A stretch of 64,000 nucleotides of DNA. It comes from Zanthoxylum bungeanum. Its lineage: Eukaryota; Streptophyta; Magnoliopsida; Sapindales; Rutaceae. Below, piece by piece: positions 24,816-38,100 of the stretch. Position 1 is the first letter of the stretch. Every line of letters begins with the position of its first letter. The stretch lies in NCBI GenBank assembly GCA_019454045.1, contig SKCR01034808.1:1-64000 (forward strand). Direction: 5' to 3'. The translations under genes and the position numbers were made by a program. The notes beneath the pieces were generated by a model. It made no database searches. It was not told where the DNA came from and saw only the letters and a list, made by a program, of their open reading frames with translations.

Positions 24816-25590
24816 TCTCCGACAACGGCGCCAAAAACTTTATCGCGATTTTATACTGCACGCAAGCACACATATCGCTAAAGTAATAAAGTGACTATTA
24901 GTCGGATATCGTACCAACATGGACTTATTATTTCTCTTATTAATACTAAGACTAACCTATTTAATTTAACTTAAACTAAACTATTGGTTGAGAAAATTGG
25001 TGATTAATCTGAAACAACTGAAAGATTAAATAAAGAACAAATAATAATTTTACAGATAACATTTATACGCGAGAATAATCTAGGGTTGTAACTTCACCTA
25101 AGTACGCAAACAATAGTTTCAGACACTTTTCATTCAATTGGGTTGTTACGAATTATTAACCCAGAACACTAAACTATTTACAAGTCTCTTTCGATGGTCG
25201 GGTAAATATATTCAGATTAAACCAATTAATTATATGTCTATATTAATTAATTTAAACCAAATTCATTAAGTTCAGGTTTTAATAGTGATCACATGCCCCT
25301 GAATGTATGTTTCTATCTTAAGGGAAATCTATCCAAAAGAACTATATCATGCGCTATTATTCTCACGGCTAACCTAAATTCCCTCTGTCGAGTTCCTAAG
25401 GATTTACCAAGACTATTATATTGTTGGACAAATAATAAAACATGCAATAAAATATAGAGACTAATAATCAATTCAATAACAAACCCAAAAGAAAAAAAAT
25501 ATGCAACTTAATTAATAAACATGCTTAAGATCCATTACAACCATAAATTAATGATTTAGCTACTCATGATAATCAATAAAAAAACAAGCT
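24816..25590 (-). mobile_element. Athila-like LTR fragment with primer site (reverse)
   Basis: The reverse complement of 24816-24833 is a tRNA-Asp-type primer-binding site one or two bases from that of element B. Next to it, on the high-coordinate side, lies LTR sequence homologous to 19840-20500 (AACTTCACCTAAGTACGC, CTCTGTCGAGTTCCTAAGGA), truncated near 25590. Only the R-U5 part remains. Confidence 0.65.
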
Positions 25591-26243
25591 AATCATTTGG
25601 TTATAAAAGTGAAAGTAAATTTTACAAAGAATGTCATTTCGAAAGAAATCCTAAAAATAAATGGTGTGCATGCATTGGATATTAATGTAATAGTTTTGTT
25701 TAGTCATAAGTGGCCATTAATATTAGTTTTATCGGCAAATGTGATAAAAATGAAAATGTTGAAAAAAAAAAAAATGAAGAGAAATATACTTGGTTTGCAG
25801 AGAATAAATGAATTTATTAAATTTCTAAGTTAATGAGCTTATTTCATAATTATTATTTTTTATTTATAAAAGATACTTTATTGAATTGTTTAGATTTTTT
25901 GTAATTAATGAATTATTTATTGTAAAAATAAAAAATACTATATATATATATATAAAGTCTTCTCATCGTGCCACGTGACGGCTTCATATTGAAGTTATAA
26001 AATTAAATTAATAAATCTTTTAAATAAAAATACATATTATAATTTTATAATAATTCTATTATAACAATAAAATATATTAAACTATCATATTAAAAAAACG
26101 CTATTAAATTATCTATAATTAATCTAATCTCTACAATTAATTTTTTATTATTAAATTATAAAATTAAAATATCTCTATAATTATTTTTTATTATTAAATT
26201 ATAAAATTAAAATAATAAATTATTAACATAAGAAACCTATTGC
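25591..26243. other. AT-rich DNA, no gene seen
   Basis: Extremely AT-rich. A 78-codon open frame is low-complexity and not supported. Confidence 0.4.
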
Positions 26244-26248
26244 AATAT

Positions 26249-26880
26249 TGTGGAAACTGATTTCGATCGAGGTCCACAATCGAGTATGTAAGTTGAGGGG
26301 CACGAGCAAACCTGCAAAATAAGAGTAGAGCGAAAGTGGAAGTTACTGCCCACCGGTGTGGTGGAAGCCGTAGGCACTCCGACGCTCAAGTTAGCCAAAA
26401 TACGAATGAGTTCAAGGTGAAAGGGTTAAGGTCTATGGAATACCTCAACCACATATTGTTTGTCGTGAGGGCGGTGTGTTGGAGTCGTGTCTTGATGATA
26501 GGAGTAGTCTTCAGAAGAAGATCTCCTCTCTATTGCTTTGTCTTCTTATTTTATAGGTTCCCTGATGCGGGGTCCATATTCTGCCCGTTGGAGTCTTCTC
26601 TCATGATCGTTTAATTCAGGTGATTTATGTTTGGTAACTGATGATCGTGTCTATATCTTGTAACTGTCGTCATTATGGTGAAGTTCATGAATTTGGATTC
26701 TCTCTTGACTCTTGTAACTGGTGTCCGTTGGTTCTCTTCATGTTAACGGGTTTGGGCCCATGAGGCTTCCTTGTATGACATTTCTGTTTATAGGCTAAAT
26801 CTGCTAGTGGGCTTCAGGGTCGGTGGTTGGTTTTGGGTTAATTGTCGATTTTACCCCTGGGCCCAAATTTGGCCCGTACA
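26249..26880. mobile_element. Solo LTR (632 bp) with TSD AATAT
   Basis: Starts TGTGGAAACTG and ends TTTGGCCCGTACA, with AATAT at both 26244-26248 and 26881-26885. A second copy of the same family lies at 27050-27708. No internal region adjoins it, so it is a solo LTR left by recombination between two LTRs, or a short non-autonomous element. Confidence 0.8.
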
Positions 26881-27049
26881 AATATAAAAACATAATCTAT
26901 TATTAAAATAAGAAACATACTAATTTAATTAATGAATATTTTAATTAATTATTATTAAATTATAAAATTAAAATAAAGAAATTTATTATAATAAGAAAAC
27001 ATATTATAATCTCTCATTAAAATTTTAAAAAAAACATACGTGACACTTG

Positions 27050-27708
27050 TAGACATTGGCTTTCTCCCGAGGTCCACAATCGAGAATTTGTATGATGGGG
27101 CACTAGTGATCCTGCAAAACGAAGGTAGAGTGAGCGAGGAGCCTTTACCCACCGATGTGGTGGGCGCCATAGGCTCTCCGACGCTCTAGTTAGTAGTGAA
27201 GATTAACGGTAAATAAGGGAAGAGCAAGGCTAGAGGTTACATTGACCTCCGTAGACTGCCGTGAGGGCGGTGGGCCGATGTTTAGAAGGTAAAAGACTTT
27301 GAGAGCTTAAGATTAGAATGTTTAAGTTTGAATTAGGATGTCCAAGTTTTTTTAATGAATCATAATTCTGAATTATGCTTCTATTTATAGGTTAAGGAAT
27401 AGTCTATTAGTTGGAATATGAACCGTATTTATGATGGTGGGCCATACTTAAATGTTAAACGTTCATTTTTCGGTATTATAGCAGTTAATTATATGGAGAA
27501 TAATTTAATTATGAAGTGATTTTTTCAGTTGAGGAAATGTTGGAAATTGGGCTGCAATGCGGGCTTTGACTAAAATTTGGCCTGGAAAGCGAATTGAGTC
27601 ATCTTCCCAAACAAGGTCTGGATATTGTTTGAAGGATTTGAGATTTATTTGTCATGGGTAATGAGGTGAAAAGATGATTATACCCTTGGCCAAAATTTGG
27701 CCCGTACA
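27050..27708. mobile_element. Second copy of the solo-LTR family
   Basis: Starts TGTAGACATTGG and ends TTTGGCCCGTACA. It shares the GAGGTCCACAATCGAG, TGCAAAA and TCTCCGACGCTC blocks with 26249-26880. No matching 5-bp flanks are seen, so it may be an older solo LTR or the terminus of a larger decayed element. Confidence 0.65.
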
Positions 27709-27959
27709 GTTTGTCTCATACTCTTTAAGTTTATGAGTTCTTGGCTTGGAGAGTATACAATGAGTATATCGTCTGAGGTCGGTGTAGGCGTACCTGAGTA
27801 TTGACGTCGTTTGGACCTGTCAAAGGTCATACTATGTTGGCGGAGCTAAGTAAATATCTGGGATGATTATCAGTCGACCAACTCTGGTAGTTGATGTCGT
27901 TCGGACATGTCAAAGGTCAAATCATGTTGTTGGAACTAAATAAATACTAGGCATAATCC

Positions 27960-28192
27960 TCAGTCGACAAGATCCGGGTATTGATCGGAGGAACCAACAT
28001 GAGCCATATGGAATGTTCCCATCGACTGGACCAAATGAAGGCCTCGATAATCTCCAGTCAACCAAACCAGCTGAGGGTCGGGGGAGTCTTCTATGTCGTC
28101 TGGACCAGATGAAGGTCCGAGTCTTGAACTTGAATCGACATGAGCCATGGGGAATGTTCTCGTTGACCGGACTAGATGAAGGCCATGATAAT
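27960..28192. repeat. 142-bp tandem repeat array, left part
   Basis: One full unit (28051-28192, starting CTCCAGTCAACCAAACCAGC) and part of an earlier unit. The array continues at 34025 beyond inserted element A. Confidence 0.8.
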
Positions 28193-30075
28193 TGATGAGC
28201 GGAAAATATATCACAATTTACCGCCCTTTTAACCTAATATTTTGTATGGTTTCTCGAGTTTTATGAATGTTTTTATGTGTTTTGCAGATAAATAAAGTTT
28301 TGGGACTCAATAGAATCAATCAGGACTAAATTTGGAACAAATAAGGGCAAAAACTGGACTTGACATTTGGATTTTGGAGGTTGGAAACTTGAAATGGCGT
28401 TATAATGAAGTACAATTTCGAAAATTTCAACTTTGCGTAATTTTCGTATTTTGGCCATAACTGTCTACTCCGATATCGAATTGAGGTGATTCAAGTTCTA
28501 GATTTTAGAAGACTCAAAGATCTACAACTTTGAAGTTCATAATAATTTTGAATTCGGAATTTTTCATGACAAAAATTGATAAAATATTCGTAAGTGTGTT
28601 ATGTGCAATTCTAAAGTCATTTTCAAAACAAAAAAAAATGAAAATTGTCAAACTTCCACCAAACATGCTTGCATTTTTGGTGGAGGATTTGGTGCCATGG
28701 TTTGGTGGAGAAATTAGTGGAGAAATTGGTGGAGAAATTGGTGAAGGCAAAATTTTGCATATAAATACCAAGCCATTTCATTTGTAAATTCCATACCTTC
28801 TTCTGAGGATTTCTTTAAGAATACTAAGAAGATTGTATCTTGTTTGTTTATTTATAACTTTATTTATTTAATTTTTTATTTTACGCAATAGTTTTTTCTT
28901 TACTTTACTTTTCAGTCTTTATTTTTACTTTTCAGCATGATGAGGTAACTTCCCCCTGCTAGGGTGAAGGGTAAAGCTTTTATTACTAATATTTAGATTA
29001 ATCTCCCTTAATTATAATATATAAACTATTTAAAACCTGACTTAATGAGCTACCGCCTTTATGGTCGGTTGGACTTAATTAAATTGATTTTAACATGACT
29101 AAATTGGATACCGCCTTTATGGTCGTTTGGAATTAATCATAAATCTGACTTAATCAGGATACCGCCTGTATGGTCGGTTGGTAATGTCATGCAAAGTTTA
29201 TATATTATAATAAAGGAGATATCTAAAATAGAAGTAATAAAAGTGGATCCTCTAACCCCCAGTATTTTCTTTATTGTTTTATTTACCTTTTTAATTTCCA
29301 AGCTTTACTTTATGTCATTTACTTTATTTATGTCTTTACTAGTCCTAGATATGTGTTGTAACTAAATATCATATCTGGGGTTGTGATGAATTCCAATATC
29401 ACCGGTTTATAATGAGTTATTTTATGACTTGGGTAATATAAAGGTTTATTTATTGAGTCTTAAGCTTAATGCTTCTTGTTAACTGACCATTAATAAGATT
29501 GATCTGGTAAATTTAAAATAAACTTGACGAATGAATTTAAGGTTTCAGCCTTAGACTCAATAGCTCACGATCTCACCTCGGGGCATGGTGACCCTTAGGT
29601 AGATTTCCTTACAGGATAGACATATATATGTCGGGCGGGGTAGCCATAATTAGAACTTAATCTTAATGAATTCAGGTAACTTGGTTAACATAGACATATG
29701 ATTAATTGGGTTATTTGGGTGTTTGCATCTCACTATCGACAGAGGCTTTTGCATATTTTCGTATTCCAGGCTAATAAACCAATATATTGCACAAACGTGA
29801 GATAACCACTTCATCTTTAAAATATATTGGAAGGATTCACAACCCTAGATAGTTTAATAATATTGAATTTTCCTTATATTTACATTTGTATTGTTTTATT
29901 TACTTGTCATTAGTTTAAAATCATCATCCAATCAAACAACTAATCTATTAGATACTTGTAAATATTTAGCTTCACAAATTTATAGCCTAGGTATTAAGTC
30001 CTCGTATGGATCGATACATTTTATACTATTTGAACGATACGTGCGCTTGTGTTACGTGAGTGATTTCACCGATCA
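28193..30075 (+). repeat. 5' LTR of element A
   Basis: TG...CA bounded, 1883 bp. Carries the R/U5 block with repeated ACCGCCTTTATGGTCGGTTGG units and CGGGCGGGGTAGCC, shared with element B at lower identity. Confidence 0.85.
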
Positions 30076-30081
30076 AGTTTT

Positions 30082-30099
30082 TGGCGCCGTTGTCGGGGA
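30082..30099 (+). other. Primer-binding site, tRNA-Asp type
   Basis: TGGCGCCGTTGTCGGGGA, one base different from the element B site. It lies six bases after the 5' LTR. A tRNA-Asp primer is typical of Athila/Tat elements. Confidence 0.85.
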
Positions 30100-30182
30100 C
30101 TTATTTATCTTTCACTATAATTTTAGGGTTAGATACCTTTACTTGTGTCTAATTTCTTTTTACTTATTATTTCTGTTTTCTT

Positions 30183-31343
30183 GTGTTTCAGGTTCTTAGA
30201 CACTACATCAGACGAACCAGAAGATTTGAAATCCGACCATTTGACCCAGAGATTGAAAAAACCATCGGACAATTTAGAAGGGAAAATCGAGAAGGCCAAA
30301 AAACACTTATCAACATGGAACTTGAACCTTTAGAGATTGCACCACCAATTCTCATTCAAGACAGAACCATTCTGGTGGTTGACGGCTTCATTTCCTGTAT
30401 TTTACTTCCTCTCTTACCAGCAAATGTGTGTGACATCAAAACATGCATCCAGATGATACATCAGTCAGTTCAGTTTAGGGGTAATGCAACTGAAGATCTT
30501 AATGCCCACATCAGCAACTTCATGGAAGTTTTTGGCACTTTCAATTATAACCGAGCGGCTGAAGAAGCAATGAGACTGCGTGTTTTTCCATATTCCTTGA
30601 AAGACAGAGCTAAAGCTTGGCAACATTCGCTACCAGCATGTTCCATCACAAATTGGAACACTCTAGCCACCAAATTCCTTGCAAAGTACTTTCCCCCAGC
30701 TAGAACTGCAAAACTGAGAAATGACATTACATCTTTTGTACAACATGACTCGGAATCCCTCTGCGAAGCTTGGGAAAGATACAAGAATTTGCTCAGAAAA
30801 TGCCATCACCATGAGATTTCAAAGTGGCTACAAGTCCAAACCTTATACAATGGACTTTCTGGACTGATGAGAACCATAATTGATGCTGCTGCTGGAGGAG
30901 CTTTAATGGCAAAAGGAGAATATCAGGCCTGGGACTTAATTGAAGAAATAGCCAACAATAATTCTTTGTGGCCAACAGAAAGAAGCATGATCCAACGAAT
31001 AACAGTAATATATGAAGTTGGAGCCAACACAACAATGAATGCCAAGCTCGATCATATATGCAAACTCATGGAAACTCTTAGCATGAAGGTTAATACTGTA
31101 TCCACAAGTTTACCATATGGAGGAGCACCAGAGACAGAATCAAACAACCAATATGATAAGACGGTGAACTATGTCAGCAACTTTGACAGACATAGGAACA
31201 ATCCATATTCCAATACTTACAATCCAGGTGGAGGAATCATCCCAATTTCACATGTAGCAACAATGCAGGGCAAAGAAACAATCCACCACCAGGATTCAAA
31301 CAACAGAACAATGGCCAGAAGTATGAGAATAAGCCAGGAATAG
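30183..31343 (+). pseudogene. Athila-like Gag (element A), decayed
   Basis: Open for 386 codons. The likely Met is at 30315 (MELEPLEIAPP). The retrotransposon Gag core follows, including AHISNFMEVFGTFNYNRAAE, MRLRVFPYSLKDRAKAW and LATKFLAKYFPPARTAKLRN. This is the capsid-like structural protein. The frame is lost after about 31230, where element B still shows NNPYSNTYNPGW-type sequence, so the Gag C-terminus is frameshifted. An acceptor-like TTCTTGTGTTTCAG lies at about 30178-30191, just upstream of the coding part. Confidence 0.85.
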
Positions 31344-31348
31344 AAGAA

Positions 31349-32311
31349 GTGCTGGTCCACTTGAAAAAGCTAGAAGAAAAAAATGACGCTCAAGTAGTAA
31401 AATATGATGCTATATTTCAAGCCCAATCAGCTTTGAATCAAAGCCTAACCGCTTCTATAAAGACACTGGAAAATCAAATAGGACAACTGACCAATGCTCA
31501 GAGTTACAGACCGCAAGGTACCATTCCTAGCAACACATAACCAAATCCAAGGAACATGAGGAAAGAGCAATGTCATGCCATCACTCTAAAAAACGGTACT
31601 GAAATCAACAAAGATGTTGGAGTCAAGGTAACTGTTGAGGAAGTTCCAATAGAAAGCAGTGAAGCAGAGCCACAGATGGAGGAAAGATAAGCAAAAGCAA
31701 ATGATCGAGAAAGATTCACTCCACCTCCACCTTTTTCCACAGCGCCTCCAGAAAAATAAACTAGACAAACAGTTTGCTTGATTCCTGAAGATCTTCAAAA
31801 AGTTGCTTATCAACATTAAATTTGCAGAAGCGTTGGAAAAAATTCCCAGCTATGTCAAATTCATGAAAGATATTCTTTCACGAAAATGAAGATTAGGAGA
31901 TTACGAGACAATATCATTGACAGAAGAATGCAACGCCATCATTCATAGGAAGCTTCCCAAAAGTTGAAAGATCATGGCTGTTTCATTATCCCTTGCACCA
32001 TTGGAGAACATAACTTCGGTAAGGCTTTGTGTGATTTAGGTGCTAGTGTTAACTTAATGCGTTTTTCCATTTACAGGAAACTGCAGATTGGAGAAGCAAT
32101 GCCCACATCAGTCTCTTTGCAACTTGTTGATAGGACGTTCACATTTCCGAGAAGTGTAGTTGAAGATGTGCTGGTTAAAGTTGACAAATTTATTTTCCCA
32201 ACAGATTTTATTATTCTTGAGATGGAGGAAGACGAAGACGTGCCCATCATCCTCGGAAGACCATTCTTGGCTACAGGTCGAACCATTATTGATGTACAAA
32301 AAGAGAACTAA
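31349..32311 (+). pseudogene. Athila-like Gag C-terminus and protease (element A), decayed
   Basis: Fragments in several frames. The retropepsin segment (31964-32311) has the active-site DLGAS in CDLGASVNLM and the IILGRPFLATGRTIIDVQK block. Frameshifts and in-frame stops separate it from Gag. Confidence 0.8.
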
Positions 32312-32499
32312 CCATGAGGGTACAGGACCAAGAAGTGACATTCAATGTTTTCAAAGCCATGGAATTTTCAAAGCCATTCAGAACTCTGATGCAATGCAAA
32401 GTCCCACTGAAAAACTTAAAACATGTCATATGCATGTGGAGCCTGAATATAAAGAATGTTGCACACTGAAGAAGTTAAATCTTGATTTACAAGCAACTG

Positions 32500-32804
32500 A
32501 AGAGAAACGATTCCACCAACTCAACGAATTGGAGGAATTTCACATACAGCCTTTTGAGAATGCCAAACTGTATAAAGAAAAGGCAAAGAAGAGATATGAT
32601 GAGAAGTTAGTGCACATACAACTGGAACCGGGGCAGCATGTATTGTTCAGCAAATCAAGATTGAAACTCATCACTGGGAAGCTAAAATCAAGGTGGTCAG
32701 GTCCATTCTTAATCACCCAAATTTTACCAGATAGAACCGTTGAGTTACATGATCCCAACTCTAATAAAACATTCAAAGTTAAAAGCAAGTGTGTCAAGCA
32801 CTAA
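32500..32804 (+). pseudogene. Integrase C-terminal remnant (element A)
   Basis: Contains ENAKLYKEKAKKRYDEKLVH, EPGQHVLFSKSRLKL and the GPF/Y-like KSRWSGPFLITQILPDRTVE, ending at KCVKH and a stop. The protease-to-integrase junction is laid out as in element B, with no reverse transcriptase or RNase H between. Confidence 0.82.
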
Positions 32805-32980
32805 TGAGGAGAATCATTTGAGCGACAAAAAGAAAGTGTCACATTTTCAGATCAAGCCTAACGTTCGGGCAGTCATGTCTAGCTGACGACGTTAAACTTA
32901 GCGCTAGCAGTGAGGCAACCCATATAATTTGTGTATATATTCCGATTTGGTGTGTTTTATTTTGGTGTGTTTAATTTTGT

Positions 32981-34024
32981 GCTTTTATTACTAATATTTA
33001 GATTAATCTCCCTTAATTATAATATATAAACTATTTAAAACCTGACTTACTTAAGGGATACCGCCTTTATGGTCGGTTGAAATTAATAATAAATCTGACT
33101 TAATCAGGATACCGCCTATATGGTCGGTTGGTAATGTCATGCAAAGTTTATATATTATAATAAGGAGATATCTAAAATAGAAGTAATAAAAGTGGATCCT
33201 CTAACCCCCAACATTTTCTTTATTGCTTTATTTACCTTTTTAATTTCCAAACTTTACTTTATGTCATTTACTTTATTTATGTCTTTACTAGTCCTAGATA
33301 TGTGTTGTAACTAAATATCATATCTAGGGTTGTGATGAATTTCAATATCACCGGTTTATAATGGGTTATTTTATGACTTTGGTAATATAAAGGTTTATTA
33401 TTGAGTCTTAAGCTTAATGCTTCTTGTTAACTGGCCATTAATAAGATTGATCTGGTAAATTTAAAATAAACTTGACGAAGGAATTTAAGGTTTCAGCCTT
33501 AGACTCAATAGCTCACGATCTCACCTCGGGGCATGATGACCCTTAGGTAGATTTCCTTACAGGATAGACATAAACCTGTCGGGCGGGAGTAGCCATAATT
33601 GGAACTTAATCTTAATGAATTCAGGTAACTTGGTTAACATAGACATATGATTAATTGGGTTATTTGGGTGTTTGCATCTGACCATCAACATAGGCTTTTA
33701 CATATTTTCATGTTCCCGGTTAATAAACCAATATATTACACAAACGTGAGATAACCACTTCATCTTTAAAAGATATTGGAAGGATTCACAACCCTAGATA
33801 TTTTAATAATATTGAATTTTCATTTTATTTACATTTGCATTGTTTTATTTACTTGTCTTTAGTTTAAAATCAACATCCAATCAAACAACCAATCTTTTAG
33901 GCACTTGTAAACATTTAGCTTCATAAATTGATAGCCTAGGTATTAAGTCCTCATGAGATCGATATATTTTATACTACTTGAACGATATGTGCACTTGCAT
34001 TACGTGAGTGATTTTGACCGATCA
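32981..34024 (+). repeat. Partial 3' LTR of element A
   Basis: Homology to the left LTR begins at GCTTTTATTACTAATATTTA and runs to the CA end. U3 and the start of R are missing. Confidence 0.85.
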
Positions 34025-34455
34025 ATAATCTCCAGTCTACTAAACCAATTGAGGGTCATGTGAGTCTTCTATGTCGTCTGGATCAGATGAAAGTCCAGGT
34101 TTTAAACTTGACTCGACATAAGCCATGGGGAATGTTCTCTTCGACTGTACCAGATGAAGGCCATGATAATCTCCAGTCGACCAAACCAGCTGAGGGTCGG
34201 GGGAGTCTTCTTTGTCGTCTCGACCAGAATGAAGATCCAAGTCTTGAACTTGACTCGACATGAGCCATGAGGAATGTTCCTGTCAAGTGGATCAGATAAA
34301 GGCCAGGATAATCTCCAGTCGGCCAAACCAGCAGAGTGTCAGGGGAGTCTTATATGTCGTCTGGACCAGATGGAGGTCCAGGTCTTGAACTATATCGTAT
34401 GACATTGCCTACAAGTTTCAAAACCACAGTCATGGCAAGTAATAGAGAGAGAACA
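34025..34455. repeat. 142-bp tandem repeat array, right part
   Basis: Units begin at 34030, 34171 and 34313 (CTCCAGTC...), spacing 141-142 bp. They contain recurring GTCGTCTGGACCAGATGAAG and CATGAGCCATGGGGAATGTT motifs. This continues the array at 27960-28192. Confidence 0.85.
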
Positions 34456-35106
34456 TTGATACATGTCGTCTGGATACTTCGTTGAGTGAGCTAGTTAGTT
34501 GATTTTTGATCTAAGGAACTTATTCTGTCGACTGGGTCAAGAAGAGATTCTTTATCTACATGTGTTATCGACTGGGGAAAATGAAACCTGCAATTTAGAC
34601 ATATTCTCATATGGAGGATGTTTCGTTGTCGACTGGATTGGATGAAGGCCAATGATAGTCTTCAGCTGACTGTGTGGGTTCTTGATGTCGTGTCGAATGG
34701 AACTCAATTGCCATATGACATTGCATGATAGAATCTGAAGTTGGCCACCGCTACCGTTGGTTCACGTTGTCGTGTCGAATGAAACTTATTTGGCATATGA
34801 CGCTGCCTGTAGGAGATCATGAACATGGTCAATAGCAAGGTACAAATGTTTATACCTATCGTCTGGGGAATTGACGGCTCTCCGAAGTGACCATGTTATG
34901 TCGTTTGGAATAAAAGGTGAACCTCTTGTAAAACCATACATTTTTTATGTCGACTGAAGAAGATGTCATAGATGGAAGATGTTTCACTGTCGTTTGGGAT
35001 AGTCAAAGACCAATGAATAAGGTCCTATGTAATCCAAGAAAAAACAAGTTTCTTCATTTATCGCATGGAAGATATGGAGGTCTTGATCTTAGTGACAAGC
35101 CATTCG
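34456..35106. other. Degenerate GTCGACTGG-rich sequence
   Basis: Loosely repeated short motifs (TGTCGAATGGAAC followed by CATATGACATTGC) continue the style of the tandem array. No gene is supported. Probably part of an old retroelement into which later elements inserted. Confidence 0.45.
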
Positions 35107-38100
35107 AGTTATGATAAGTGCATGAAAGTGTACTTTGAACATCACTAATTCGGCTTGATTATTAAGTATTTGATCTTAATTATAGTTTATTTTACGTCTT
35201 GTTAATAGGAAGCAATGGAACATGAAGATTGAAGCAATTGTATATGTTTCGGGACCTTACAGACATATCGAAAGCACGCGGGAAGAGCAAAAACGACGAA
35301 AGTATTATTCCAGAAAAACTACCAGGCGTCGCGACGCCAGGAAGTGGGCGTCGCGACGCACCCTCAGACTACACACATAGAGAATGACCGAGAGTTGGGT
35401 GCCCCAACGCCACTTTTCGGCACCGCGGTGCCCCGATAAAGTTCCAGAATCTTAATTAGGTCATATTTTATCCGCATAAGGACTTCAGAACTTCCCTATA
35501 TATACCTAAGCTCGTCCAAAACCCTAAAAGAAGGAGAAAAATACATAAAAAAAGAGTTGAAGTCACATATTTGAGAGAGAATAACGAAAAACCACAAGCC
35601 ATACATGATGTCTCTCCGATTTATCCAGGTTGTATCTCTTTCTTCTATGGAGAACTAATCTCCTAGGCAAAGCTAATGATGAACTCTTGTATTAAGTTCT
35701 TATATTCATGTTTTTGATTCATGAATACTCTTCAACGTTTAATATAATTGATGATTTATTATTCTTTATACCTCTTGATTATGAACCTGAAGATTGTGTT
35801 TTACCAATTGGCATATAGAAAGTCATGATTCTTCTAGTGTGATTGAAAACCTAGTTCGGTTGGTTATGTTATTTTATTAGTTAATTTTCTGCTGCAAAAG
35901 TATTGCATGTGGGTATATTGTCGATGTTAATAGGTCCATAAACGATAACTAGTGTGTTTGTTTAACATAGAGAAAATAATGTAGGGGTTTTAGGGGCATA
36001 ATCCGGTAACGCAGCGGAAGCGGCGGAAGATCGTATCTTCCGATTTCAAACTTTTTTCTGGATTAATTAAATAAACATATTTATTTAATTGCCCAATAAT
36101 CAAATTATGAAATAAAATTCAAATGAATCATATTCAAGTGAATTTACCAATTACCCTTATATGGTATTTTGTCCATTTTAGTCCGAAATTGATCTAATCA
36201 ATTTTGAATGATTCTAAATCATTTCTAAGATGAACTTAGCATGTTCAAAACATCAAAAACCAAAGCAACCAAATCCCCAATTTTTGACCCTTGGCCGAAT
36301 GCACCATTTGGTGCCCATTTGTGCATTTGTCATTTCATGCTTCAAAACACATCAAGATGTAATCCAATGAACATGAAACTTTATATGCATCATATACACA
36401 TCCAAATACACAACATATATGAAAACCCCAAATTTGGAATTGGTCATGAACCCTAATTTTTCAATTTCTTCAAATTGGACAAATTAGACCAAATTGGTTA
36501 AATCAACTACTTCAATCATGTTTCTTCCATCCAATCAAAGTCTCAACACAATGAAACAACTCAAGATCAAATCTAGGTCATCTAAGAGTGGGTCAACAAC
36601 TCTAGATTAGCAACATGGTTTCCAAAACCTTAAAAGAAAGCTTATAACTACAATAGTCACAACACTTCCTTCATCATACATGCTCAACACTTCCATCAAA
36701 ACTTCCATCACAAAAACACAAGGAATAAAGAAAGAAATAACCTAAGAACATATGTTAAAGCCTAGATCCTAAGGAACATTTTCCTTTCTAATAGCAAGTT
36801 GGAAAACTCACTAAAATCCAAGCTTTCTTTGATTTCTTCTTTCTTTCTCTCACAAGCTTCCTTTGCTTCCATTAATGGAGTTTTTCTTTAAAGTGTATTA
36901 GGTTAAGAATGAAATGAAATGAAAAACAATATATACTTGCACAAAATTGCCTTGGCCGAATTTCACTAAGCAAATACAAGTTATTTTATTTCAATTTCAT
37001 TTCACTTTAATTTATCAACTTGAATAAATATCTAAAAACACTTTAAAGATATTAATATAAGTCAACAAATGCAACTAAGAAAATATAACTCTTATATATT
37101 TTAGGTCATGGCCGAATTAATCAAAAATAAAGGAAAAAGATATTTTAATTTTTCAAACAATTTTTGAACAAATATCTTAAGAAGTCAAAATCAATTTGAC
37201 AACCTTTTCCTTTAATGTAAAGTCAAACATTTACACTTATAATCATTTCCTAACTTTATCATTTGGTGATATATTTATATTTTAATTATATTAATCATTT
37301 AACAATTAAATAATTAAATAATTAATTAAATACAAATATATCAAATATATGTATTATATTTACTTTAAATATCTCAAATACATATATTGATGATATATGT
37401 CAAATACCTTTATTTGACTATTTATTAATGTGTATTTAATAATATCATATATTAAATACAAATACACATTAATTAGGAAATGACGGTTCGGCCCGTTCGC
37501 ATGTATTTTTCGTTTAACGATTAAACGATTTATAAATAATCATCATTATTCATAAATGTTGCTCTAGTGCTCTACGAGTATGTTTCATTATTGAGACTCT
37601 CTAGATTCAGGTATATCCGTCACGAAATCCAATTTCATGTCCATAATCTATCCACCCGTAGATTATGACGATCACGGATAAACTAGCTGAATCATACAGG
37701 TCGAGGTCATTGCATACGTATAATCCCTCCGTCACAGGTATCCAGATAATCCCAGAGATATAGATGTAAACGTCAAATCTCTATAGGTATTATCTCGTCG
37801 ACGTATCTATTAGCAATCTCTAAATAACACTCGGAACTTACTTCCGATGTATACTGTGGCCACAGATTTAACAGACTGCTAATAATATATGGACTACCTA
37901 TGCTCTGTACACAGAACTGACGGATCCTATCTTGACACACACAGGATATCCTGAGGATCGATCCACACCCAACGAACAGGCGGAGGTCTGATCTAAATAG
38001 ATCGGTGACGTGACTGCCATCTAAGTGTGGAGGATGTCTCATACATCCACAGTGGTGTCTCAAGTCGAAGGACCACTATGCTACTCAACCCGAGAAGATT

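Larger units (their letters stand above)
28193..34024 (+). mobile_element. Athila-like LTR retrotransposon A, internally deleted
   Basis: Starts TGATGAGCGG and ends GACCGATCA, with TSD ATAAT at 28188-28192 and 34025-34029. The left LTR is complete (28193-30075). The right LTR is partial (32981-34024), lacking about the first 780 bp that carry U3. Inside are a primer site, decayed gag, protease and an integrase C-terminus with no reverse transcriptase or RNase H. A second deletion runs from just after the integrase tail to within the right LTR, so the ORF and LOG region of element B is absent. The element cannot move on its own and lacks a 3' promoter. Confidence 0.88.

Noticed and set aside
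36241..36456. Short + strand open frame in the LARD LTR
   Set aside because: Antisense to the element and lacking any recognised domain; diverged by indels in the other LTR.
37773..38063. 96-codon open frame repeated in both LARD LTRs (also 45588-45878)
   Set aside because: Similarity is expected from LTR identity. The related + copy at 47398-47643 has many replacements, so no sign of selection for protein.
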